Source: Clostridia bacterium (GTDB lineage Bacteria; Bacillota; Clostridia; Oscillospirales; CAG-272). Taken from it: a DNA stretch of 6,718 nt. Below, piece after piece: positions 1 through 6,196 of the stretch. Where the stretch lies: NCBI GenBank assembly GCA_017540285.1, contig JAFYBI010000116.1:1-6718 (forward strand). Direction: 5' to 3'. Every line of letters begins with the position of its first letter. Position 1 is the stretch's first letter. A program made the translations under genes and the position numbers. The notes under the pieces are model-generated. The model worked only from the letters and a program-made list of their open reading frames with translations. It had not been told where the DNA came from and did no database searches.

Positions 1-696
1 ATGGGCACGTCCCAGGCCCCGACGGAAGCGATCGTCGCGACGCTCCGGGACACGGAATACGACACCGGTCCCGATCTGCGCCAGCTCGACAGGATCTGCA
101 AGTATTTCACGCCGCTGCGCGAGAAGTACCTCGCCTCCGGGCTTCTCGATCCGAAGGTTTTGAAGGTCGACGTCAACTGCCTCCTCTATCAGGTCCCGGG
201 CGGCATGCTCTCGAATCTCGTGTCCCAGCTCAAGCAGCAGGGCAAGAGCGAAAAGCTCGCCGAGGTGCTCGAAGAGGTCCCGAGAGTCCGCGAGGACGCC
301 GGATTCCCGCCGCTCGTCACCCCGACTTCCCAGATCGTCGGCACGCAGGCGGTGCTGAACGTCATCGCCGGCGAGCGCTATAAGCTCGTTTCAAAGGAAT
401 TCAAGGGCCTGGTCCGCGGCGACTACGGCAAAACGCCTGCGCCGATCAAGACGGAATTCGTGAAGAAGATCATCGGCGACGAGGAACAGATCACCTACCG
501 TCCCGCCGATGCGATCAAGCCCGAGCTCGACACGCTGCGCGAGAAGGTTAAGCCGTGGGAAGAGCAGGACGAGGACGTCCTCTCCTACGCGCTCTTCGAG
601 CAGGTCGCGACCAAGTTCTTCGAGTACCGCAAGGCGAAGAAATACGGTCTCGACGCGGACAACGGCGACGCGGTCCTCGGCGTTCATACGGTCTGA
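1..696 (+). CDS. Oxaloacetate decarboxylase alpha / pyruvate carboxylase subunit B, C-terminal part (5'-truncated by window)
   Basis: This is the C-terminal 231 residues of a biotin-dependent carboxyltransferase subunit, which moves carboxyl groups between oxaloacetate and carboxybiotin. The first ATG is an internal Met: residues 2-12 (GTSQAPTEAIV) match the conserved GTSQPPTE segment at the end of the TIM-barrel domain, so the gene begins upstream of the window. The conserved PYC/OADA domain follows, with YQVPGGMLSNL at 63-73 and PLVTPTSQIVGTQAVLN at 104-120. The protein ends at GVHTV (227-231) without an attached biotinyl domain (no AMKM motif). The biotin carrier must therefore be a separate protein, as is common in clostridial sodium-pumping decarboxylases. 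Family membership is firm. The choice between a membrane decarboxylase (OadA, with beta and gamma subunits) and a pyruvate carboxylase B subunit cannot be made from this fragment. The next gene starts 4 bp after the stop, so the two are probably cotranscribed. Confidence 0.93.
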   Translation: MGTSQAPTEAIVATLRDTEYDTGPDLRQLDRICKYFTPLREKYLASGLLDPKVLKVDVNCLLYQVPGGMLSNLVSQLKQQGKSEKLAEVLEEVPRVREDAGFPPLVTPTSQIVGTQAVLNVIAGERYKLVSKEFKGLVRGDYGKTPAPIKTEFVKKIIGDEEQITYRPADAIKPELDTLREKVKPWEEQDEDVLSYALFEQVATKFFEYRKAKKYGLDADNGDAVLGVHTV

Positions 697-700
697 CGAT

Positions 701-1312
701 ATGGTCCTGATCTGCGACCGCGGTGTCACGGAACGGGCGAAGAATCTGAGAGAGCGGATGCTCATGCGCGGGATCCCCGCGGCGGTCTCCGCTCTTTCTT
801 CGATCCGGGCGTTTTTTCCCGTCCGCCTCTTTGTCTGTTACACCGACGTCTTTGACGATCTGCGGCGGCTCCCGTACGGCAACGTCCGCTGCATCGCCGT
901 CGGCGAAGGATTCGTCAACTCCGCGCTCAACGCCGTGAGGGTCGGCGGGGAAGAGGAAGCGATCGCGGCGGCATGGCACAGTCTCGCTCTGCACGGTCCG
1001 GACGCGTCCGGCTTCGGGTGCCATCTGACGCCGGAGATCTTCCGCGGCCCGGGGTTCTATGAGATCCGGGGACACACGGTCCTCTTCACGCGGATCGAGG
1101 AGAGGATCTTCCTCTGCCTCGCGCTCGCCGGGAACCGGTGCGTCTCTGTGGAAAACCTGCGCGCCTTCTCTCTGCCGGGGGATCGGGAGAAGCGGACGGA
1201 GGGCGCGATCGCCATGCATGTCTGCAACCTCAACGCGAAGCTCGCGCCCGCCCTCGGAGAACGCCCGATCCGGGAAAAGCGGTTTTACGGGTATTATCTG
1301 GAAGGGATCTGA
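701..1312 (+). CDS. OmpR-type winged-helix regulator with degenerate receiver-like N-terminus
   Basis: The 203-residue protein has a C-terminal half (about 118-203) that reads as an OmpR/PhoB winged helix. A beta hairpin (FYEIRGHTVLFTRIEERIFLCL, split at 119-130 and 131-140) leads into VSVENLRAF (148-156). A recognition-helix region follows, with AIAMHVCNLNAKL at 169-181, and the wing ends in REKRFYGYYLEG (191-202), the usual GxGYxL position. The N-terminal half starts with a receiver-like strand (VLICD, 2-6) and has a second strand RLFVCYTD (42-49). It lacks the paired acidic residues after strand 1 and a recognisable conserved Lys, so phosphorylation is doubtful. I infer a DNA-binding regulator driven by something other than a histidine kinase. 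ATG 701 lies 4 bp after the upstream stop and has no clear Shine-Dalgarno sequence, which suggests translational coupling. ATG 758 is an alternative start but would remove the first strand. The target is unknown. Confidence 0.75.
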   Translation: MVLICDRGVTERAKNLRERMLMRGIPAAVSALSSIRAFFPVRLFVCYTDVFDDLRRLPYGNVRCIAVGEGFVNSALNAVRVGGEEEAIAAAWHSLALHGPDASGFGCHLTPEIFRGPGFYEIRGHTVLFTRIEERIFLCLALAGNRCVSVENLRAFSLPGDREKRTEGAIAMHVCNLNAKLAPALGERPIREKRFYGYYLEGI

Positions 1313-1318
1313 TCGAAA

Positions 1319-1966
1319 ATGAACGAACACATGAATCTGACCGAACGCGCGATCGACATGCGGGTGTTTTTCGACCGCAAGGCGGACGGATACGACGACG
1401 TGCACAGAAGCTTCATGGAGACGAAAACCGCTCTGACCGAAGCGCTCCCGGACGGCACCCGGCGCGTTCTCGATCTCGGCGGCGGGACGGGACTCGAGCT
1501 CTTTCCGCTTTTCGAGCGCTTCCCGGATGCCGTCGTCACGGTGATCGACGTGTCGGAGAAGATGCTCGACGCGCTGCGCCGACGTCCCTTCGCCGACCGC
1601 GTGCGTCCGGTTCCGGGCGATTTCTTCGAGGTCGATTTCGACTCGGATTACGACGCGGTGATCTCGACCTCCGCGCTGCATCACTTCGAACCGGACGACA
1701 AGCTGATCCTCTGGCGAAAGATTTACGGCTGCCTCAGGCCGGGAGGGCTCTTCCTCAACGCCGACAAGATCTCGGCGGATCGGCAGGCAGAGACGGATGC
1801 GTTCGCCTTTTACCGGAAAAACAAGGGCTCGGAGAATTATCCGCACATCGATACACCCCTCGCGCCGTCGACCGAAGTCCGGCTGCTCGAAGACGCGGGT
1901 TTCCGAAACGTCACCGTGACCCTGACCGACCGCGATAACTACCGCCTGTTCCGGGGAGAAAAATAA
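1319..1966 (+). CDS. Class I SAM-dependent methyltransferase
   Basis: This is a 215-residue Rossmann-fold methyltransferase. Motif I is VLDLGGGTGLE (50-60), which binds SAM. The acidic residue that contacts the ribose is D77 in VIDVSEKML. Motif II/III features are PGDFFEVDF (99-107) and YDAVISTSALHHF (111-123), and LRPGG (139-143) is the usual post-motif. The N-terminal FFDRKADGYDDVH (17-29) is the entry helix typical of the UbiE/Methyltransf_11-25 group of small-molecule methyltransferases. The C-terminal part (EVRLLEDAGFRNVTV, 186-200) is also typical. The substrate cannot be predicted. The start at 1319 lies 6 bp after the preceding stop, with a GGAAGGG stretch about 12 nt upstream; Met5 at 1331 is possible but has no ribosome binding site. 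It is the last gene of the plus-strand run and is followed directly by a hairpin terminator. Confidence 0.9.
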   Translation: MNEHMNLTERAIDMRVFFDRKADGYDDVHRSFMETKTALTEALPDGTRRVLDLGGGTGLELFPLFERFPDAVVTVIDVSEKMLDALRRRPFADRVRPVPGDFFEVDFDSDYDAVISTSALHHFEPDDKLILWRKIYGCLRPGGLFLNADKISADRQAETDAFAFYRKNKGSENYPHIDTPLAPSTEVRLLEDAGFRNVTVTLTDRDNYRLFRGEK

Positions 1967-1972
1967 AACAAA

Positions 1973-2001
1973 AACCGTCGCGTGACTGCGGCGGTTCTTT
2001 T
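1973..2001 (+). terminator. Bidirectional intrinsic terminator between converging genes
   Basis: A 9-bp stem, AACCGTCGC (1973-1981) with GCGGCGGTT (1988-1996), contains one G-T wobble and closes a 6-nt loop. On the plus strand it is followed by CTTTT, ending the methyltransferase unit 6 bp after its stop codon. On the minus strand it is followed by a longer T-rich tract (complement of the A-rich 1959-1972), ending the regulator gene whose stop is at 2016. The tail is better on the minus strand. Confidence 0.8.
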
Positions 2002-2015
2002 CACGGATGCGGGAT

Positions 2016-2876
2016 TCAGAATTTCATCTTGTCGATCAGCTCGATCTTGCGGCGGGAGGAGCTGTACGCGAGGCGGAGATCTCCGGCGGCGTTCGCGGCG
2101 TCTTCGAGGTCGCAGAGCACGCGGTACTGCATATAGAAGGGAAGCGCGGCGTCGAGGGAGAGCTCGCGGAGCTTTTTGATCCCCTCGTTCTGACGTTCTC
2201 CGCGGAGCAGGGCGCGGGCGTTCAGATGGCGGTCGTAATGCGATCCCTTCGGAAACTCCTCCTTCGGATCGTGACCGGCGAGCGCGCGGAAATACGCGAT
2301 CGTCCAATACGGCACGAACGCGCTTGCGGCGGACGGATCGCAGAGAGCGGCCGGGACCGAAGCGGTGGAAGAAGCCTCGCAGAGCTCGCGGAGATAGCGG
2401 ACCGCAGCGGAGAAGTCCTCCCGGCAGTAGACCGACTGTCCGGCGAAGCGCTCCGCCTCGTCGAGTTCACGGTTGGCCGATCGGATCGCGAAGCGCGCCG
2501 CGCGCTCCTTCGCCAGGGAAAAGTGCGCTTCCGCGAGGATGCGGGCGACCTCATCGTCGATCGAAGGCGGCGGAAGCCCGGCACAGAGCTCGACGCAGAG
2601 GGAGGCGTCTTTCGCGCGGTATGCCTCCTTCAGCGCGTCGATCACGGAGAGCTTCAGATACCGGCCTTCGCTCTCCGCGTCGGAAAAGAAGTACCCGACC
2701 GGGGCGTCAAGACGTTCGGCGAGCCACAGCAGCGTCTGTACGGACGGGGACGCGTTCCCGGATTCGATCAGGCTGAGCATGTTGCGCGTGATGTGATCGC
2801 CGGCGAGCTCCTTCTGCGTCAGGCCGCGTTTGAGGCGCAGTTCCCGGACGCGCGCGCCGAACTCGCGCTCATTCAT
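2016..2876 (-). CDS. XRE-family transcriptional regulator with TPR-like C-terminal domain
   Basis: In this 286-residue protein, residues 6-60 form a Cro/CI-type helix-turn-helix. The parts are FGARVRELRLKRGLTQKELA (6-25), a recognition-helix region with ITRNMLSLIESG (29-40), and SPSVQTLLWLAERLDAPVGYFF (43-64, a conserved tail). Residues about 75-280 are alpha-helical with TPR-like character, clearest in YRVLCDLEDAANAAGDLRLAYSSSRRKIELI (split at 251-266 and 267-281). This architecture resembles RRNPP-type peptide-responsive regulators (Rgg/PlcR), but a peptide ligand is only an inference. The ATG overlaps the end of the upstream coiled-coil gene by 8 bp. A GAGGG ribosome binding site lies about 9 nt upstream, inside that gene, so the two are cotranscribed and probably translationally coupled. 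I see no separate promoter. The 3' end runs into the bidirectional hairpin. Confidence 0.88.
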   Translation of the reverse strand: MNEREFGARVRELRLKRGLTQKELAGDHITRNMLSLIESGNASPSVQTLLWLAERLDAPVGYFFSDAESEGRYLKLSVIDALKEAYRAKDASLCVELCAGLPPPSIDDEVARILAEAHFSLAKERAARFAIRSANRELDEAERFAGQSVYCREDFSAAVRYLRELCEASSTASVPAALCDPSAASAFVPYWTIAYFRALAGHDPKEEFPKGSHYDRHLNARALLRGERQNEGIKKLRELSLDAALPFYMQYRVLCDLEDAANAAGDLRLAYSSSRRKIELIDKMKF

Positions 2877-4242
2877 CTTGCTTGTCCCTCTTCGGGCGGA
2901 TGCCGTACTTTTCGTCCATCGCGGCGAGCTTCTTCTCGATGCCGTCGAGGACGCCGCTCTGATAGTACGCGATGAGGCTGTTCATCTCGTCGCTCCGCTG
3001 GTTCATCTTCGAGAGGAGCGTCTTGATCTCGTATTCGATGTCGGTGATCGACGTGGTGAGCTCGCGGACGCAGTTTTCGACGCTGCCGTGCAGGTCGCCG
3101 CTCACGTTGTCCAAAAGCTCCGTCGCCGTCTGGGAAATGCGTTCGCGGATGTACGCGGCCTCTTCTTCGGTCTCCGCTTTGGTGCGGGCGATCACGGCGT
3201 CGCATTCGGCGCGTTTCTGTTCGCATTCGAGTTCGATGTCCGAGCGGAGCTTTTCGGCTTCCTCCTCCGCGTCGCTGACGATCTCCTCGGCGCTCCGGTT
3301 GGCATTGATGAGGATATCCCCGAGCTGGGAGCTGATCTTGTCGTACATCGCGAGCTTGTAGGCGTCGCTGCCTTTTTCGTTGACGTTTCCGCGCACCGCC
3401 GCCACCTTTTCGGCGACTTCGGCCTCCACGGACGTTCGGACCGCCGCGATCTCGGCTTCCTTCGAGGATTTGAGCTCTTCGAGCTGCTCGAGGACGTACG
3501 CCTTGAGATCCGCCGCTTCCTTTTCGCGATCCGCCAGCTTTGCGCGGAGATCGGACGTCTCGGCGTTGTGGCGGTCATTGGCGAGATAGAGCTCTTCGGC
3601 GGACTTCTTCTCGCTCTCCCGGGACGCGATGAGCGCCGACCTCAGTTCTTCGGCTTCGGCTTTCGCAGTGTCGAACGCTTCGGATTTTTCCGAGAGCTTC
3701 CCATCCGTGTCTTCCAGAGCGGCTTTCAGCGTATCGGCGGATTTCTGCGTATCGATAAGGGAATTGCGTACGGTCTCCAGTTCGCCGAGTGCCTCGGCAA
3801 GCTGCTGTTCCTTCGTCTGCGCGGATGCAAGCGCTTCATCGCGGGCCTTCTCCGCCTCGATTTTCTCTTCCCGCAGATGGGCGACGGACTGCGCGAGGGA
3901 TTCGGCGTTGCGGCTCAGCGCATCGTATTCCGCGCGGAGGGATTCCATCGCCGCGTTCCGGGTGTCGAGCTCGATCCGGCAGTCTTCGAGGGCGGCTTCG
4001 GACGCTTCGCAGGCCGCGGTCTTTTCGCCGAGCTCCGCCGCATGGGACTCCGCCTCCGCTTCAAGAGCGGCGATCCGCCCGTTTGCGTCGTCGAGCGCGC
4101 TCTGGGCACACGCGGCGGCTTGCCGGGCGGCTTCCAGCGCTTCCGTATGTCTGAGATCGGTTTCCTTGATGTATCGGTTGACGTCTTCCTTGTGGTATCC
4201 GCCGAGCTGCGTGCGGAACCGTCTTGCGCTCTCGTCGTTCAT
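2869..4242 (-). CDS. DivIVA-like coiled-coil protein
   Basis: The 457-residue protein begins with a short DivIVA-type membrane/pole-targeting segment, RFRTQLGGYHKEDVNRYI (8-25), matching the family pattern of F followed by GY..xxVDxFL. A very long Glu/Ala/Lys-rich coiled coil spans about 28-285. A second conserved block follows, AYKLAMYDKISSQLGDILIN (294-313), then ANRSAEEIVSDAEEEAEKL (314-332) and more helix to the end. There is no signal peptide or transmembrane segment. DivIVA family proteins gather at curved membrane and recruit division, envelope or chromosome-segregation factors; this one is longer than classical DivIVA (about 160-200 residues). I choose the start at 4242, not 4275. ATG 4242 has GGAGGAG (4253-4247) 6 nt upstream, while ATG 4275 lies against the -10 box and upstream of the expected transcription start. 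It is the first gene of a two-gene operon with the XRE regulator. The precise role is unknown. Confidence 0.82.
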   Translation of the reverse strand: MNDESARRFRTQLGGYHKEDVNRYIKETDLRHTEALEAARQAAACAQSALDDANGRIAALEAEAESHAAELGEKTAACEASEAALEDCRIELDTRNAAMESLRAEYDALSRNAESLAQSVAHLREEKIEAEKARDEALASAQTKEQQLAEALGELETVRNSLIDTQKSADTLKAALEDTDGKLSEKSEAFDTAKAEAEELRSALIASRESEKKSAEELYLANDRHNAETSDLRAKLADREKEAADLKAYVLEQLEELKSSKEAEIAAVRTSVEAEVAEKVAAVRGNVNEKGSDAYKLAMYDKISSQLGDILINANRSAEEIVSDAEEEAEKLRSDIELECEQKRAECDAVIARTKAETEEEAAYIRERISQTATELLDNVSGDLHGSVENCVRELTTSITDIEYEIKTLLSKMNQRSDEMNSLIAYYQSGVLDGIEKKLAAMDEKYGIRPKRDKQDE

Positions 4243-4246
4243 AATG

Positions 4247-4253
4247 CTCCTCC
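4247..4253 (-). promoter_or_regulatory. Ribosome binding site that fixes the divIVA-like start
   Basis: On the minus strand GGAGGAG is followed after a short spacer by ATG 4242. It lies downstream of the promoter's predicted transcription start (near 4269), so it supports the shorter 457-residue protein over the frame starting at 4275. Confidence 0.85.
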
Positions 4254-4275
4254 GTCGGGTGTTTCCGTTGCTCAT

Positions 4276-4304
4276 ATTGTAGCACAGATTCCCCGAAAAA
4301 TCAA
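4276..4304 (-). promoter_or_regulatory. Sigma-A promoter of the divIVA-like/XRE operon
   Basis: Minus-strand -35 TTGATT (4304-4299), a 17-bp spacer and -10 TACAAT (4281-4276), preceded by TGC, an extended -10 element. The expected transcription start is near 4269, giving a leader of about 27 nt. The spacer contains TTTTCGGGGAA (4299-4289), a degenerate copy of the palindrome in the gltX promoter. Confidence 0.75.
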
Positions 4305-4393
4305 CCGTCTGCGACAGATTCGCCGCGCGATCCGTAAAAATTATTTACACAGGCACGCGGGCGGTATGCATCGGCCCGGTTTTTTGAAAGATT

Positions 4394-4403
4394 TTCCCGG
4401 GAA
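4394..4403. repeat. Palindrome TTCCCGGGAA, distal copy (putative operator)
   Basis: A perfect 10-bp palindrome centred about 65 bp upstream of the predicted gltX transcription start. It is identical to the copy at 4435-4444; with the preceding T the shared word is 11 bp. A further GGGAA half-site follows at 4405-4409. A protein-binding role is inferred from symmetry and repetition. Confidence 0.5.
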
Positions 4404-4428
4404 TGGGAAAAAACAGCGAAGTTAGATA

Positions 4429-4457
4429 TGGACTTTCCCGGGAAAACGTGGTATAAT
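4429..4457 (+). promoter_or_regulatory. Sigma-A promoter of gltX-glnS
   Basis: -35-like TGGACT (4429-4434, four of six consensus bases), a 17-bp spacer, and a perfect -10 TATAAT (4452-4457) preceded by TGG, an extended -10. Transcription should start near 4464, leaving a leader of about 34 nt. That is too short for a T-box riboswitch, the common control of synthetase genes in Firmicutes. A palindrome fills much of the spacer, so a bound protein there would block RNA polymerase. Confidence 0.82.
4435..4444. repeat. Palindrome TTCCCGGGAA, promoter copy (putative operator)
   Basis: Lies entirely inside the -35/-10 spacer of the gltX promoter and is extended to 12 bp of perfect symmetry (TTTCCCGGGAAA, 4434-4445). 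Centre-to-centre distance to the distal copy is 41 bp, about four helical turns, so both copies would face the same side of the DNA. Confidence 0.55.
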
Positions 4458-4485
4458 GTCACATATTGATATGACGAATCAGGAT

Positions 4486-4490
4486 AGGAG
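4486..4490 (+). promoter_or_regulatory. Ribosome binding site that fixes the gltX start
   Basis: AGGAG, 7 nt upstream of ATG 4498. The longer frame beginning at ATG 4456 is excluded because that ATG overlaps the last two bases of the -10 box and would not be on the transcript. Confidence 0.88.
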
Positions 4491-4497
4491 AATCAGA

Positions 4498-6183
4498 ATG
4501 GATTATCAACTTCTTGCGGATCTGCTGTTTCCGGATGTGACGATGACACCGGAGGAGGTCGAGGCGAAATACCCGCCCCGGAATCTCCCCGAAGGCACGA
4601 AGGTCACGCGCTTTGCCCCCAGCCCGACCGGATTCGTCCACTTCGGCGGCATGTATCAGGCGGTCGTGGACGAGCGGCTCGCGCATCAGTCCGGCGGCGT
4701 GTTCTTCCTCCGCATCGAGGACACCGACGGCCAGCGTGAGGTCACGGGCGCGGTCGAAGCGCTTCTCAACACGCTGAAAACCTACGGCGTCGCCTACGAT
4801 GAGGGCGTCGCGTTCGATGAAAGCGGATGCCTCACCGACGTCGGCGATTACGGTCCCTACAAGCAGAGCGAGCGGGCCGCGCTGTATCATGTTTTCGCGA
4901 AGAAGCTCGTCGCGGAGGGAAAGGCGTATCCTTGCTTCACGACCGAGGAAGAGCTCGAAGAGATCCAGGCTGCCGACAAGAAGGCCGAGATCCAAAACAC
5001 CGACTGGCACACCGCCGCGGCGGAAAAGCGGGCGCAGATGCTGAAGAACCGCGAATTCACCCTCGATGAGGTGAAGGCGCATCTGGCGGCGGGAGATCCG
5101 TTCGTCCTCCGCATCCTCGCGGACGGCGATCCGGAGAAAAAGACGAAATTCACCGACCTCGTGAAGGGGAATCTCGAGGTTCCCGAGAACGACGAGGATT
5201 TCGTGCTCCTGAAATCCGACGGCATCCCGACGTATCACTTCGCGCACGCGGTCGACGACCACCTCATGAAGACGACGCACGTGATCCGCGGCGAGGACTG
5301 GCTCCCGAGCCTCCCGAAGCACATCCAGCTCTTCCGCGATCTCGGATTCAGGATGCCGAAGTACCTGCACACCGCGCAGATCCTGAAGACCGACGAAAAC
5401 GGCGGCAAGAAGAAGCTCTCGAAGCGCGATATGGGCGCGAAGATGGACGACTACCGCCGGATGGGCTACGTCACCGAGGTCGTCTGGGAGTATCTTCTGA
5501 CGCTGCTCAACTCCAACTTCGAGGAGTGGCATGCGCAGAACCCCGACAAGAGCTTCCTCGACTTTCCGTTCAACATCAAGAAGATGTCCGTCTCCGGCTG
5601 TCTCTTCGATTTCGACAAGCTGAACGACGTCTCGAAGAACGTGCTCTCGAAGATGAGTGCCGACGAGATCTATGACAAGACCCTCGACTGGGCGCGGGAG
5701 TTCGATCCGGAATTCGCGGATCTGCTCGCCGCCGACCCGGCCTACGCGAAATCCTTCTTCTCGATCGGGCGCGGCGGCAAGAAGCCACGCAAGGACTTCG
5801 CGACCCTCTGCGAGGTGAAGCCCTTCGTCTCCTTCTTCTACGATCCGCTCTTCGAGGTCACGGAGACGATCCCCGGGAAATTCGACCGCGCGGACGTGAA
5901 AACCGTCTATGAGAAGTTCCTCGAGACCTCCGACCCGGCGGACGTCAGCGGCGCGTGGTTCGCGAAGATCCAGAAGATCGGCGAAGCGCTCGGCTATACG
6001 CCGGACATGAAGGCATACAAGGCTGATCCCGACGCGTACAAGGGCAACGTCGGCGACGTATCGATGTTTCTCCGGATCGCGGTGACGGGCCGGATGAATT
6101 CCCCCGACATGTACGCCGTGATGCAGATCCTCGGCGAGGACCGCGTGAGGGCCCGGATCGAAGCCGTTCTGAAAGCACTTTGA
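4498..6183 (+). CDS. gltX: Glutamate--tRNA ligase (GluRS), long-N-terminus clostridial type
   Basis: This cytosolic enzyme activates glutamate with ATP and charges tRNA-Glu. The 561-residue protein has a class I catalytic core: FAPSPTG (39-45) with the HIGH-type box HFGG (48-51), LRIEDTDGQREV (71-82), YGPYKQSER (118-126), the VDDHLMKTTHVIRGEDWL stretch (252-269) and the KMSKS-type box KKLSKR (305-310). The C-terminal anticodon-binding domain ends in VSMFLRIAVTGRMNSPDMYA (521-540) and a final helix. About 37 residues precede the catalytic core, including KYPPRNLPEGTKVTRFAPSP (24-43), and the total exceeds the usual ~480; both match a GluRS variant known to me from Clostridia. The box HFGG, rather than the usual HIGG or HLGG, keeps His and both Gly. 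The start at 4498 follows from the promoter and ribosome binding site. glnS follows after 13 bp, so the two form an operon. A GluRS coexisting with GlnRS would be expected to be specific for tRNA-Glu, but this is inferred. Confidence 0.95.
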   Translation: MDYQLLADLLFPDVTMTPEEVEAKYPPRNLPEGTKVTRFAPSPTGFVHFGGMYQAVVDERLAHQSGGVFFLRIEDTDGQREVTGAVEALLNTLKTYGVAYDEGVAFDESGCLTDVGDYGPYKQSERAALYHVFAKKLVAEGKAYPCFTTEEELEEIQAADKKAEIQNTDWHTAAAEKRAQMLKNREFTLDEVKAHLAAGDPFVLRILADGDPEKKTKFTDLVKGNLEVPENDEDFVLLKSDGIPTYHFAHAVDDHLMKTTHVIRGEDWLPSLPKHIQLFRDLGFRMPKYLHTAQILKTDENGGKKKLSKRDMGAKMDDYRRMGYVTEVVWEYLLTLLNSNFEEWHAQNPDKSFLDFPFNIKKMSVSGCLFDFDKLNDVSKNVLSKMSADEIYDKTLDWAREFDPEFADLLAADPAYAKSFFSIGRGGKKPRKDFATLCEVKPFVSFFYDPLFEVTETIPGKFDRADVKTVYEKFLETSDPADVSGAWFAKIQKIGEALGYTPDMKAYKADPDAYKGNVGDVSMFLRIAVTGRMNSPDMYAVMQILGEDRVRARIEAVLKAL

Positions 6184-6184
6184 G

Positions 6185-6189
6185 AGGAG
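6185..6189 (+). promoter_or_regulatory. Ribosome binding site of glnS
   Basis: AGGAG begins 2 nt after the gltX stop (6181-6183) and is followed by 7 nt and ATG 6197. It places the translation start of this window-truncated gene with confidence. Confidence 0.85.
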
Positions 6190-6196
6190 AGAGAAC

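Noticed and set aside
1..3. Treating the first ATG as the true start of the carboxyltransferase gene
   Set aside because: The residues right after it match an internal conserved segment at the end of the catalytic barrel, so the gene begins upstream of the window.
548..1846. 432-codon open frame on the minus strand spanning the end of the decarboxylase gene, the regulator and most of the methyltransferase
   Set aside because: Crosses several well-supported plus-strand genes. Its composition is that of a mirrored GC-rich frame and no motif is recognisable.
2007..2975. 322-codon plus-strand frame opposite the XRE regulator
   Set aside because: Antisense shadow; the minus-strand helix-turn-helix protein is clearly real and this frame has no coherent domain.
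2830..4425. 531-codon open frame on the plus strand opposite the DivIVA-like gene
   Set aside because: Phe/Arg/Leu/Val-rich shadow of the Glu/Ala/Lys-rich coiled coil. There are no recognisable domains, and the minus-strand gene has the promoter and ribosome binding site.
4464..4497. T-box or other riboswitch in the gltX leader
   Set aside because: The leader from the predicted transcription start to the ribosome binding site is too short for any such structure, and no T-box motif is seen further upstream.
5872..5880. CCCGGGAAA inside gltX, resembling the intergenic palindrome
   Set aside because: Lies in coding sequence (Pro-Gly-Lys codons) and is not symmetric on the left side; likely chance.
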